A DNA stretch of 14,334 nucleotides from Arcticibacterium sp051269965 (GCA_051269965.1 JBNMFK010000070.1:1-14334), one strand, 5' to 3'. Counted from the first letter of the stretch, positions 1-8,278 are shown. The notes: generated by a model not told the origin, from the letters alone. Numbers and translations are program-made.

Positions 1-259
1 TTTTTCACCATCAAAAGGAACGAAATGAAAAATGTTCAATGATTATGGGAGATAAGACTTTACTCCGGAAAAGAACGTTCATTAAAACTATAAATGGTCA
101 AGTGAAAAAGAGTCGTCAAAAGAGCATCCTAGGCATCGTACCTTTTGTGATTTTATCACTAATAAGATGGCTACCTTAATTGCTTATTCCTCTCAAGATG
201 AAAACCTAATTATCAAGTTTGAAATAGAAAAATCAAATCAATTAGTCCTATGCTTCTAA
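1..259 (+). pseudogene. IS982-family transposase remnant, C-terminal third, cut by the window edge
   Basis: No intact frame exists, but three frames joined in order read like the end of an IS982-family DDE transposase. Frame 1 (2-39) gives FFTIKRNEMKNV. Frame 3 (39-128) gives MIMGDKTLLRKRTFIKTIN, the family's DKxLLRKRxxIExIN block. Frame 2 (131-259) gives RHRTFCDFITNKMATLIAY and ends SNQLVLCF before a TAA. The order, the RHR block and the short Q-L-hydrophobic tail fit the natural C-terminus of Bacteroidota members. At least two frameshifts make it non-functional. The N-terminal part would lie upstream of the window. The family assignment comes from recognising conserved blocks, not from a search. 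Confidence 0.75.
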
Positions 260-262
260 ATC

Positions 263-281
263 CTTAGATCGAATTTACGTT
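263..281 (+). repeat. Probable right terminal inverted repeat of the IS982 remnant
   Basis: Just after the transposase stop, CTTAGATCGAATTTACGTT matches CTTACGTCGAACTCGGGTT (11472-11490), the outer end of the other IS982 remnant in this window, at 13 of 19 positions. The orientation is the one expected for the two ends of an IS982 element. Both copies are decayed, so the exact outer boundary is uncertain. Confidence 0.5.
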
Positions 282-656
282 ATAAGGGAACAATGGCTTA
301 GGTGGCGGCTTTAATAATTATTCTTTGTTTTTCGAAATAGTCTGTTATTCAGTAAGTAAATCTTAAAATTTAGCAAGAATATTCAGAAGCTTTTAAAAAG
401 AATTAGGGGCGTAGCCAGCAGAGCAGTATGTAGATTTTGGTTCATAGTATTTAGTCGTCAATTTCGAATATCCTTGGATTCAACTTATCTAATCGTAACA
501 CAACTAAAGGCTTTTCGAAGTGAGTATCGAGTATCTAAGTGACCCTTTCAAACCAATATATACTACTCACTATGTAGAATGTTTGAGTGAACGGCTGAAA
601 ATAAGAAGGGACTAAATCACCAAGGAGGAACTTTTCTTGATGCTAGAGCCTAATCA
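282..656. other. 375-bp stretch with no intact gene, probably decayed sequence
   Basis: I see no intact reading frame, RNA gene or convincing terminator here. On the plus strand, one frame has stop-interrupted but protein-like stretches. Around 376-435 it reads IFRSF*KELGA*PAEQY, which resembles the end of an AraC-type helix-turn-helix if the two stops replaced Lys and Ser. Around 508-613 it has about 35 stop-free codons, including DPFKPIYTTHYVECL. I cannot assign these to a family with confidence. The stretch lies between an IS982 end and the 3' end of the MCE gene, so it is probably remains of a lost gene. Confidence 0.4.
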
Positions 657-1592
657 CTAGTCCTTATCCTTCCCTCCAAAAAGAGAGAAATGTACATAAC
701 GCTTTGGATTATCCTTCATGTCAGATAACAAGGCATCTAATGACGCAGCGGTGTTGTCAAGATTTACATAGAGTGAGTCGTCTGAAGTCAGTTTTCCCAG
801 GGTACCTTTTCCTGAATTCACATTATTAAGTATGCTTTGAAGACCTGCTATAGAATTGTTTAAGTTATCCACGGTCTTGTCTAATTCTAAGTCACTTAGG
901 CTTTGTGTAAATGCTCCTGTCTGTTTCATGATTGGAGTCATCTGAGAATCTAAACTAGCTGTAAGGGTAGTAAGATTTTTGGTCAGAATAGCGGCATTAC
1001 TTGTTATTTGTGCCAAACTAGCGGCATTGGAAGCTACTATCCTATTAACACCATTGGTGGTTTTGGTAGCAGATGCCATCAGTGCATTTAATGCATAGCC
1101 AGTTTGGTCAAATTGCTTTACCACTTTGGTTAAGTTGACCACTAAAGAGTCTACATCATTAAGGGCTGGTGTGATTTTTTGGATAGCAGCGTCTGCCAAG
1201 CCTAGCTCAATACCTCCTTTGAGTTGAACTCCTTCGTCAATGACATTCCCTGGAAGAATGTTTAGTTTGATAAGTTTACCACCTATAAGACCGTCATCTG
1301 ATAGCAAAGCCACTGTTTGATCCGTAAGTTCAATTGACTTTTTCACGGTCAAAATAACATTAATTCTATCATTTTTTTGGTCTGTTTGCATAGCCATTAT
1401 CCGCCCTACTGTCACGCCTTTGTAGGTGACTGCATTAGAGTTTTGAAGCCCTTGAACGTCATCAAAAACAACAGTATACTCGTTTTCAGTTGAAAAAACG
1501 TCAAGTCCTTTAAGGTAATTAAAGCCAAGATAAAGGGTAGCCAGTGATACTATCGCCAATAAACCTACACGTGCTTCTTTTGCTATTTTCAT
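657..1592 (-). CDS. MCE-domain (MlaD-family) lipid-transport protein
   Basis: This is a 311-residue protein with one N-terminal membrane anchor (about residues 9-27, GLLAIVSLATLYLGFNYL) and an MCE domain at about 37-113. That domain carries the FDDVQGLQNSNAVTYKGVTVG block followed by GLIGGKLIKL. The C-terminal half (about 140-290) is Ser/Thr/Asn/Leu-rich and helical, and the end reads NPKRYVHFSLFG, typical of Bacteroidota members. MCE proteins form periplasmic hexameric rings that carry phospholipid between the membranes as part of ABC-type Mla systems. The substrate-binding role here is inferred from the family. It lies 45 bp downstream of the amidase gene on the same strand, probably in one transcript. 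No ABC permease or ATPase gene is present in the window. The start is the ATG directly before KIAKEARVG, because the membrane anchor follows at once. Length is normal. Confidence 0.9.
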   Translation of the reverse strand: MKIAKEARVGLLAIVSLATLYLGFNYLKGLDVFSTENEYTVVFDDVQGLQNSNAVTYKGVTVGRIMAMQTDQKNDRINVILTVKKSIELTDQTVALLSDDGLIGGKLIKLNILPGNVIDEGVQLKGGIELGLADAAIQKITPALNDVDSLVVNLTKVVKQFDQTGYALNALMASATKTTNGVNRIVASNAASLAQITSNAAILTKNLTTLTASLDSQMTPIMKQTGAFTQSLSDLELDKTVDNLNNSIAGLQSILNNVNSGKGTLGKLTSDDSLYVNLDNTAASLDALLSDMKDNPKRYVHFSLFGGKDKD

Positions 1593-1637
1593 ATTTTGTT
1601 ATCATGAATACATTTAATACTTGACAAATATAATGCC

Positions 1638-2420
1638 TTATTGGTTTCTTTCCACCTCTGCCTGATAGGAATTGAACGCGGAATAGATAGCTTTTGCTAT
1701 GTCCTCTCGCCCGCTTTCAGAGCCAAGTTTTTTGGCATCTGAGGGATTAGAAAGATATCCTGTTTCTATAAGCACGCTGGGCATAGTGGTCTCCCAAATA
1801 ACTAAAAAACCGGCTTGTTTTACTCCTCTACTTTTATATCCTCGTCTCACAAATTGGCCTTCTACTTTAGCTGCAAAATCCATGCTTTGATTCATGAAGG
1901 CGTTTTGGTAATTGGCGAGCATAATATGTGCTAGAGGAGAGTTCGGATTAAAGCCTTTATAGGTTTTACTGTAATCATCCTCTAATAAAATGACATTATT
2001 TTCTCTTTTGGCAAGGGCTAAATTTGCTTCTGTTTTATGAAGACCCATAACGTAAGTCTCTGTACCACTAACATTTGACGAGGAAAAAGCATTACAATGA
2101 ATAGAGATGAAAAGATCTGCCTTGTTTTTATTGGCAATATTTGCTCTTTCATTTAAAGGGATAAACACATCAGAATCTCTGGTGTATATTACCTCTACAT
2201 CCTTCATGTTTGCCTTTATTTTTTTACCTAGTTTGAGGGCAATATCTAGGGCATATCTTTTTTCTCGCCCATTTCCTGTACCGGGATCTTTCCCCCCGTG
2301 CCCTGCGTCAATCACCACTTTTAGAACGGAGTTATCAGAGTAAATATGAATCGAAGAAAATGAAAATAATAAGCCGACAGACAGCAAAAAGCTGATGTAA
2401 AATGTTTTTTTGGAAAGCAT
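1638..2420 (-). CDS. N-acetylmuramoyl-L-alanine amidase (Amidase_3, AmiC-like)
   Basis: This 260-residue exported zinc amidase cleaves the amide bond between MurNAc and the L-Ala of the peptide stem in peptidoglycan. A signal sequence spans about residues 1-28 (MLSKKTFYISFLLSVGLLFSF). The Amidase_3 domain runs from about 34 to 252. The visible metal ligands are His41 in DAGHGGKDPG, Glu53 in GREKRYALDIA and His108 in SIHCNA. The catalytic Glu is Glu219 in LIETGYLSN. TRDSD (80-84) and the LNERANIAN helix (89-97) are also typical. There is no separate cell-wall-binding or AMIN domain, so it is the compact form. It is the first gene of the minus-strand pair with the MCE protein and is divergent from lptD. 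All key residues are present, so it should be active. Confidence 0.93.
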   Translation of the reverse strand: MLSKKTFYISFLLSVGLLFSFSSIHIYSDNSVLKVVIDAGHGGKDPGTGNGREKRYALDIALKLGKKIKANMKDVEVIYTRDSDVFIPLNERANIANKNKADLFISIHCNAFSSSNVSGTETYVMGLHKTEANLALAKRENNVILLEDDYSKTYKGFNPNSPLAHIMLANYQNAFMNQSMDFAAKVEGQFVRRGYKSRGVKQAGFLVIWETTMPSVLIETGYLSNPSDAKKLGSESGREDIAKAIYSAFNSYQAEVERNQ

Positions 2421-2493
2421 ATTTATGTGTTATTTAGGTTACTTTAACACGATATTTGTAGCCCAATGTCGTCTATTGGAAGCACATTTACGC

Positions 2494-2501
2494 TACTTTT
2501 G
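2494..2501 (+). promoter_or_regulatory. Candidate -7 box for lptD (TACTTTTG)
   Basis: TACTTTTG fits the Bacteroidota -7 consensus TAnnTTTG. A TTG at 2476-2478 is a possible -33 element, but it is closer than the usual spacing. If used, transcription would begin near 2508. The ATG at 2410 would then be untranscribed, and lptD translation would start at 2521 (TTG) or 2590 (ATG). Confidence 0.35.
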
Positions 2502-2589
2502 TCCCTCAAATTTACGCTTTTTGATAAAACTGGGAAAATTTAAAAATATTGTTCTGAGGCTCTCTTCTAGAAATTGCTTTCTCAAATCT

Positions 2590-5562
2590 ATGTATTTGAT
2601 GTCTTGCCTCGTCTTTATAGGCTTCAATGTCAAAGGTCAAGTACCTAATATTCCGGTTGCTTTGGATTCTATTTCCACAAAAAGCATTGAGGGAGATTCA
2701 GTCATTCAAGGAGATATCGTTGATAGTCTAAGAATAGGAATAGCAGATTCTTTAATAAGTGCGGACTCTGATCTAGAATCTACCGTGGTGTATACCGCTG
2801 AGGATAGTACCATCATGGATATAGATGGGAAAACTATTTTTCTATACGGAAATGCGGTTGTGGATTATGGGGATATTCAGCTGAAAGCAGATTTTATCAG
2901 AATTAGTTGGGGTAAAAATGAGGTTTATGCCTACGGACTGCCAGATTCTACTATCGAGGTAGGTGAAAAGGTAAGAGGTAAACCCGTTTTTAAACAAGGA
3001 GAAACAACCTATAACGCAGATACTATTCGGTATAACTTTAAATCTAGGAAGGCCATCGTTAACAGGATTGTAACTGTAGAGGGCGAGGGAATCATTCAAG
3101 GAGAAAAAGTTAAGAAAGACCCTGAAGACAACTTATACTTGGTAGATGCTAAATATTCTACTTGTGATTTGGCAGATCCCCACTTCCATATTGCTTCTAA
3201 AAAAATTAAACTCGTCAATAAAAAGTCAATTATTTCTGGGCCGTTTAACTTAGTTTTGGCGGGTATTCCATTACCCATCGGTTTTCCATTTGGTTTTTTC
3301 CCCGTGCCTAAAAAGAAAGAAATTGGCACTTCAGGTTTCATTATGGGAAACTATGGAGAAGAGCCAAATAACAGAGGGTATTATTTTAGGGATTTTGGGT
3401 ATTATCATGCTTTTAATGAATACATAGGGGCTAAAGTTTTGGCTCAGATCTATTCTAAAGGAAGTTGGGGTATAGGGGTTCAGTCGCAGTATATTAAAAA
3501 GTATAAGTACTCGGGAAATGTAAATCTCCAGTTTAACCTAAACAAACCAGGAGATGAGTTTACACTACAAGAACCTTCAAGAGATTTTAATATTTCATGG
3601 TCACATTCTCCCCAAAATAAAAGGCCTGATAGGAGTTTTTCTGCTTCGGTAAATTTGGTGAGTAATGGTTTTAATCAAAACAATAGACGTTTAGATGCTG
3701 TGGACCAGTATACCAGTAACACTTTCGGTTCGTCTGTGCAATATTCTAAGGATTTTGGAAAACTGATAAGAACCAGTACTGCGTTAAGAATAAATCAAAA
3801 TGTATCAACGAAGGTCTTAAACGGTAGCGGTACTTATTCTTTTAGTGTGAGCCAGTTTAATCCTTTTGTGCCTGAAAAAAAGCAGGTGGGGAATTGGTAC
3901 GAGTCTTTTCGTATGGGGCTTAATGTCAGCGGGGGATTCCAAGTGACTAATCAAAGTAATACTCGCTCTACGAGCTACACAGATTACAATATTGCTGGGG
4001 TTTCTAACGAACCTATAAGTTTAGAAGAAGAAAGGCTCCAACAAGAGTTGGAGACTTTGCTCCTTTCGCCTAACCTGAGTGAGGCAGAAAGAGCATCTCT
4101 TCAGGAGCAGTTGAATGATTTAAACAGCCCAACGGTAAGTATTGCAGAGGCCATTCAGAATGGTGTTTTTAACACTTCTTATAATGTTCCTATAGCCTTA
4201 CCAAATATCAAATTAGCAAAGTTCATAAACCTTACACCTAGTATTTCTTACAGAGGAGACTTTTTTACAAAAGAGCTCAACTATCAATTTTCTAATGGAG
4301 AAGATGTCACTTTGAGCGATGGAAGTATAGTATCTGTTAATACGCAAGCCGATTACGATTCCATATCGTTTGGCTATGACGACTTAGGGAATTTATCGGT
4401 TCTTATGGATCCAAACGGTGGAGGTGTAGTTATCATTGATACACTTTCTGGAGCCTTTGCTGGTCAAAGCTATTCTTTCGGAACTAGCATAAATACAAGA
4501 GCTTATGGAACATATAGGTTTAATGGTAAGGGTAGAATGCAGGCCATCAGACATACACTAAATCCTTCTATGAGTGTTAGCTATACACCTGACGGAGATG
4601 GACAATACGCAAGGAATACGGCAATAAGACAAGATAGTACGGGGGAACAAACATTCCGTTATTTACCTCGATTTATGAATTCTTCAAATAGAGGAAGCTC
4701 AGCAGCTGGAAATTTAAGCTTTAGTTTGTCTAATCAGCTTGAAGCTAAACTCAGGAGTAAGTCAGATACTGCGGAAAGTGAGTTTGAAAAAATATCGCTG
4801 TTAGATAATCTTAATATTGGAGGTAATTATAACCTATTAGCTGATAAAACGGTGGGTGAATTCGCCTTATCTAATATTAGCACGAGTGTGAATAGCTCCA
4901 TTTTTGATGGATTGATAAGGTTTAATGCTAATGGTAGTTTTGATCCCTATAAATATGTGACTGACGATCAAATATCAAGTAATAAAGCAGGTAGGCGAAT
5001 AACTGAATTTAAATGGAAGGAAGATCCAACAAGTGAGGTCTCCTATTTTGGGAATTATCTATCAAACTTTAACGCTTCGATAAGCACAAAGTTATCGCCA
5101 AGTACTTTTAATAAAGAAAAGGCTAAGCCACAAACCGATGAGAATGTAGACCCTGCCAAGGCAGCCATGGAAAAGTTTGTAAAGGCAAACCCTATGGCCT
5201 ACGTTGATTTTTCTATTCCTTGGTCTGTCAACTTAAGTTATACCATAAATTATAACAAGCAGGGACTTTCAGATGCTAGAGTTACACAGGCCCTACAACT
5301 TAGCGGTGATGTGAGTTTGACTCCTAAATGGAAGATTACCTACACCACAGGATGGGATTTTATATTTAAAGAAGTTACACTGACCAACATTGGCATGATG
5401 AGAGAACTTCATTGTTGGGATATGAGCTTTAATTGGACGCCTATTGCTGGTAATTCTAGAAGAGCATCAAACTATAGTTTTGATTTAAGAGTGCGTTCAT
5501 CTTTGCTAAAAGACCTCAAAATTAGTCGAAGGAGGCAGTATTACGACAGAGGAGGCTTTTAA
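2590..5562 (+). CDS. lptD: LPS-assembly outer-membrane protein LptD (OstA)
   Basis: This is about 990 residues from the ATG at 2590. LptD is the beta-barrel that takes LPS from the periplasmic bridge and inserts it into the outer leaflet. After a hydrophobic leader (MYLMSCLVFIGF, with Gln at the likely cleavage point) and an Asp/Ser-rich linker, an OstA/LptA-like fold spans about nt 2790-3110 (GKTIFLYGNAVVDYGDIQLKA; GETTYNADTIRYNF). It is followed by YSTCDLADPHFHI and the LAGIPLPIGFPFGFFPVP block. The rest is a predicted barrel ending in the family's LHCWDMSFNW and LLKDLKISRRR blocks. A charged helical insert, rich in Glu, Gln and Leu, lies near nt 4015-4140. The frame is open back to an ATG at 2410, but that start overlaps the divergent amidase by 11 bp and precedes the likely promoter. 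A TTG at 2521 is another option. Partner genes such as lptE are not nearby. Confidence 0.9.
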   Translation: MYLMSCLVFIGFNVKGQVPNIPVALDSISTKSIEGDSVIQGDIVDSLRIGIADSLISADSDLESTVVYTAEDSTIMDIDGKTIFLYGNAVVDYGDIQLKADFIRISWGKNEVYAYGLPDSTIEVGEKVRGKPVFKQGETTYNADTIRYNFKSRKAIVNRIVTVEGEGIIQGEKVKKDPEDNLYLVDAKYSTCDLADPHFHIASKKIKLVNKKSIISGPFNLVLAGIPLPIGFPFGFFPVPKKKEIGTSGFIMGNYGEEPNNRGYYFRDFGYYHAFNEYIGAKVLAQIYSKGSWGIGVQSQYIKKYKYSGNVNLQFNLNKPGDEFTLQEPSRDFNISWSHSPQNKRPDRSFSASVNLVSNGFNQNNRRLDAVDQYTSNTFGSSVQYSKDFGKLIRTSTALRINQNVSTKVLNGSGTYSFSVSQFNPFVPEKKQVGNWYESFRMGLNVSGGFQVTNQSNTRSTSYTDYNIAGVSNEPISLEEERLQQELETLLLSPNLSEAERASLQEQLNDLNSPTVSIAEAIQNGVFNTSYNVPIALPNIKLAKFINLTPSISYRGDFFTKELNYQFSNGEDVTLSDGSIVSVNTQADYDSISFGYDDLGNLSVLMDPNGGGVVIIDTLSGAFAGQSYSFGTSINTRAYGTYRFNGKGRMQAIRHTLNPSMSVSYTPDGDGQYARNTAIRQDSTGEQTFRYLPRFMNSSNRGSSAAGNLSFSLSNQLEAKLRSKSDTAESEFEKISLLDNLNIGGNYNLLADKTVGEFALSNISTSVNSSIFDGLIRFNANGSFDPYKYVTDDQISSNKAGRRITEFKWKEDPTSEVSYFGNYLSNFNASISTKLSPSTFNKEKAKPQTDENVDPAKAAMEKFVKANPMAYVDFSIPWSVNLSYTINYNKQGLSDARVTQALQLSGDVSLTPKWKITYTTGWDFIFKEVTLTNIGMMRELHCWDMSFNWTPIAGNSRRASNYSFDLRVRSSLLKDLKISRRRQYYDRGGF

Positions 5563-5574
5563 GGCCCCCTCTGT
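5546..5574. terminator. Hairpin overlapping the lptD stop codon, possible bidirectional terminator
   Basis: ACAGAGGAGGC (5546-5556) pairs with GCCCCCTCTGT (5564-5574) at 10 of 11 positions around a 7-nt loop. The loop carries part of the lptD TAA stop (5560-5562). It lies between convergent lptD and the sugar kinase gene. No clear T-run follows on either strand, so termination is plausible but not certain. Confidence 0.45.
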
Positions 5575-5603
5575 GAAATTGATAGATAAGTTTAAGAAAT
5601 CTT

Positions 5604-6521
5604 CTATTTCAAGTCAAAACTGGCGAGTTGAACAAATTCATTAACACGGTTTTCAATCTCAGTTTGTGTGAGGTTCAAAATACGCTCTGTTCCAAATTTC
5701 TCTACAGTAAAAGAGGCCATTGCAGAACCATAAATCACGCCTCTTTTCATGTTCTCAAAAGACATATCATCCGTTCTAGCCAAATGACCTATAAATCCGC
5801 CCGCAAAAGTATCTCCGGCACCAGTAGGGTCAAAGACCTCTTCAAGAGGTAAGGCTGGGCAAAAGAAGGTTTTATCTTTTTGGAAAAGTAAAGCACCATG
5901 TTCTCCTTTCTTAATAACTAGAGTGGTAGGGCCCGTTTTCATTATTACTTTGGCCGCTTTTTTTAAAGAGTATTCTCCAGAAAGTTGACGTGCTTCAGAA
6001 TCATTAATGGTTAAGCAATCTATTTCCGCTATGACAGCCTTTAAATCGTCCATGGCTATATCCATCCAAAGGTTCATGGTATCTAACATGACAAATTTTG
6101 GACGCTTCTTAAACTTATTTAACGTTGCATGTTGGATAGAGGGTACCATATTACCAAGCATCAAGTACTCACAATCTTGGTAGATATTTGGAATTATAGG
6201 CTCATAGTTTTCAAGCACATTCAGTTGCGTATCTAGGGTGTCACGGCTATTCATATCATTATGATATTTTCCTGACCAAAAAAAGGTCAGGCCATTATTG
6301 TCTATTTCCAATCCTTCCGTATTTACGCCATGTTTGATCAATGTTTCTATCATGACAGGGGGGAAGTCCTTACCTACTATGCTTACAAGGTTATTTTTTT
6401 GGGTGAAGTAAGACGCGGCTAAAGCAATATATGTGGCTGCACCCCCGATAATTTTATCTGTTTTGCCAAAAGGTGTTTCTATTTTGTCAAAGGCTACAGA
6501 GCCAACAGTTAATAAACTCAT
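5604..6521 (-). CDS. PfkB-family carbohydrate/nucleoside kinase
   Basis: This 305-residue ribokinase-fold kinase should transfer the ATP gamma-phosphate to a sugar or nucleoside hydroxyl. The N-terminal substrate side has GSVAFDKIETPFGK and the Gly-Gly of IIGGAATYIALAAS (residues 24-36). The middle carries the typical TINDSEARQLSG block (171-182). The PfkB signature DPTGAGDTFAGGF covers 231-243, with Asp237 as the expected catalytic base in an intact GAGD anion hole. Length is normal. The substrate cannot be read from the sequence; Bacteroidota homologues are usually annotated only as PfkB-family or sugar kinase. It is transcribed alone, converging on lptD, and a good -7 box lies 29 bp before its ATG. 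Confidence 0.9.
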   Translation of the reverse strand: MSLLTVGSVAFDKIETPFGKTDKIIGGAATYIALAASYFTQKNNLVSIVGKDFPPVMIETLIKHGVNTEGLEIDNNGLTFFWSGKYHNDMNSRDTLDTQLNVLENYEPIIPNIYQDCEYLMLGNMVPSIQHATLNKFKKRPKFVMLDTMNLWMDIAMDDLKAVIAEIDCLTINDSEARQLSGEYSLKKAAKVIMKTGPTTLVIKKGEHGALLFQKDKTFFCPALPLEEVFDPTGAGDTFAGGFIGHLARTDDMSFENMKRGVIYGSAMASFTVEKFGTERILNLTQTEIENRVNEFVQLASFDLK

Positions 6522-6549
6522 TTATTGTTTTTTTTTGGAAATTGAGTTA

Positions 6550-6557
6550 CAAAAATA
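6550..6557 (-). promoter_or_regulatory. Candidate -7 box for the PfkB-family kinase gene (TATTTTTG)
   Basis: Read on the minus strand, TATTTTTG matches TAnnTTTG exactly. Its inner edge lies 28 bp from the kinase ATG, which implies a short leader of about 20 nt. I see no convincing -33 TTTG at the usual spacing. Confidence 0.4.
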
Positions 6558-6633
6558 GTTGTATTAAATCGAATATGAATAAAGCATAGATACACATGAA
6601 GCAAAAGAGAAGAATTTAAATGCACTAGGATGA

Positions 6634-6641
6634 TATTTTTG
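6634..6641 (+). promoter_or_regulatory. Candidate -7 box for the cysteine-rich secreted protein gene (TATTTTTG)
   Basis: TATTTTTG matches TAnnTTTG in the 219-bp gap between the divergent kinase gene and this gene. It would give a 5' leader of roughly 90 nt before the ATG at 6741. A TTTA at 6614-6617 is a weak -33 candidate. Confidence 0.3.
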
Positions 6642-6740
6642 ACTTCATAGAATGTCAAGATTTAGCTTTAATTTCTGTTTTGATATAGATTCTTATTTGT
6701 ATTTTTACTTTCTAACACTAATATTAAGAACATAATCGTG

Positions 6741-8258
6741 ATGAAAAAGACATTACTTCTTATTGGATCCTTCTTGCTAATTACTGCAATGAGTACGGTT
6801 TCAAACGGCCAGAGTACTGTTCCTTGTGTAGAAAAAGTTAATACATTTTTCCATGAGATGGTGGTAACTACAATGCCAGAAGGGGCGGCCCCCAAAATAT
6901 TAAACAGATTGGGCAGCAATCCGCAGTTTGGCTACATAAGAAAGCATACAGCTGCTTCGGCATATGCTCATTTGAAAGGTGTGAAAAGGAAAAGTTCAAG
7001 ACAAGGTGCTGAATTAGATAGGTTATTGAAAACACTCGGTTATTCAGGTATTGATGACTCTTCCTTTAATGAAGATGCGATTACCCCAGTTATTGTTCAA
7101 TCTGGTTCTGTAGGTTGGATGGGTTCTGGTAGTTCTAAATATTTTAAGGCTCAGTTTGGAAAGGACTTTGAAGGGTTTAAACTGAATGTTAAAAATGGTC
7201 CTTGTTTTATTTATATAATGAAGACCTGTGGAAATATCTTCTATCAGGATATTCCATCATGTGATACGTCTCAGCCTTGTCCAGAGTGTAGTAGTTTCAC
7301 GGCTTGGTCCAGCAACAATACCGCAAGTCCATTCTGCAACTGCACGCCATGCCCAGAATGTCAGGAAACTTTAGACCAAAATATTACGCTTACTGGTGCT
7401 GGTAATATCTCTAGTGGAGACTATGTGACGGGAACTAAAGAGGTTGAATTAGTGGCAGCTTATGGGGGCGTAGATTTGTGTTTAGGAAAAATAAATGTTC
7501 CAGTCAATGTTAGTTATGTGTATGAAGCTTCAGGAACTACTTCTGTTAATGAAATTCTCAGGGTAGATAATCAAGACAATAATGCTCTTTCGTTAATTGA
7601 TTTGAAGATTCCAGTTAATCTTAGTTTTAATATGGAAGAAGGTCAAACGAGTTTTGGAAATATGGGGGCAATCAGAATGGACGTGACTGCAAAACGTTTT
7701 AAAATTTTAAATAAGTTTTACGACGTTTGTGCTTCAGAGATGATAAACGAGGCTATGGAGGGCCTTTCAGTAGCCGATGTAAATAATGTAAGTTCTGATG
7801 TGGCGTCGAAGTCGGGTAATGATGTTATTGGCATAAAGAAGCAGACTCTTTTCTTTTCTGGAAGTAACGCCATAAGTGAAGTGGTAAGTAAGGAGTATTC
7901 AAATACAGTTACTGTCATAGCTCATTCTAAGAAAACTGCTAAGCTAGCCAAAGGTGAATCGGCTGACAGGTATCTATGCTTGGGACAGTATAACGTGGCA
8001 GGAGCTTCTGCTCTTAAGTATATGTTAACAGGTTCTAGTACACTGACACATGCGACAGAAATATGTGATAAAGATGGGACTCAGACAGCTGAAAGGAATA
8101 TTAATCTTCCAATTGATTTGAAAGCGAGTTTAACAAAGCAAGAAATGAAAGTAGGAGACGACGGAAAAGTTTATATTGAAATTTCAGAAGGTCAATATAA
8201 CAAAATGGGAAAGCGTTTTTCAAAATGCTGCTCAAACGGGGACGAGTCTTGTTTCTAA
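6741..8258 (+). CDS. Secreted cysteine-rich protein of unknown function with twin CPEC motifs
   Basis: I do not recognise this 505-residue protein. It begins with a clear Sec signal peptide (MKKTLLLIGSFLLITAMST, likely cut after NGQ near residue 24), so it is exported. A GTG directly before the ATG could add one residue, but the ATG is the natural start. The mature protein has 17 Cys. Seven cluster between about 174 and 207 and include two CPEC motifs (180-183 and 204-207) in a Ser/Asn/Thr-rich linker. Another pair sits in GPCFIYIMKTCG (155, 163), and the C-terminus has KCCSNGDESCF. The N-terminal third (30-170) looks mixed helical. The C-terminal part (210-490) is beta-rich with two similar LCLG segments (about 246 and 412). 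Many disulfides or a metal-binding linker are possible. I see no lipobox, C-terminal sorting domain or catalytic motif. It is a lone gene converging on argH. Confidence 0.85.
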   Translation: MKKTLLLIGSFLLITAMSTVSNGQSTVPCVEKVNTFFHEMVVTTMPEGAAPKILNRLGSNPQFGYIRKHTAASAYAHLKGVKRKSSRQGAELDRLLKTLGYSGIDDSSFNEDAITPVIVQSGSVGWMGSGSSKYFKAQFGKDFEGFKLNVKNGPCFIYIMKTCGNIFYQDIPSCDTSQPCPECSSFTAWSSNNTASPFCNCTPCPECQETLDQNITLTGAGNISSGDYVTGTKEVELVAAYGGVDLCLGKINVPVNVSYVYEASGTTSVNEILRVDNQDNNALSLIDLKIPVNLSFNMEEGQTSFGNMGAIRMDVTAKRFKILNKFYDVCASEMINEAMEGLSVADVNNVSSDVASKSGNDVIGIKKQTLFFSGSNAISEVVSKEYSNTVTVIAHSKKTAKLAKGESADRYLCLGQYNVAGASALKYMLTGSSTLTHATEICDKDGTQTAERNINLPIDLKASLTKQEMKVGDDGKVYIEISEGQYNKMGKRFSKCCSNGDESCF

Positions 8259-8278
8259 AAATTATGATTTTGTATAAA

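Noticed and set aside
405..480. tRNA-like start GGGGCGTAG with a later TTCGAAT
   Set aside because: No matching 3' acceptor arm, no proper D arm and no cloverleaf can be drawn.
622..660. AAGGAGG followed by an ATG at 640
   Set aside because: The frame has only six codons before a stop, and the clear genes here do not use Shine-Dalgarno sites.
1699..2343. Open frames opposite the amidase gene
   Set aside because: They lie wholly inside a well-conserved gene on the other strand and show no family features.
2410..2589. The 60-residue N-terminal extension as part of mature LptD
   Set aside because: It overlaps the divergent amidase start, precedes the likely promoter and pushes the leader-like segment inside the protein; kept only as an alternative start.
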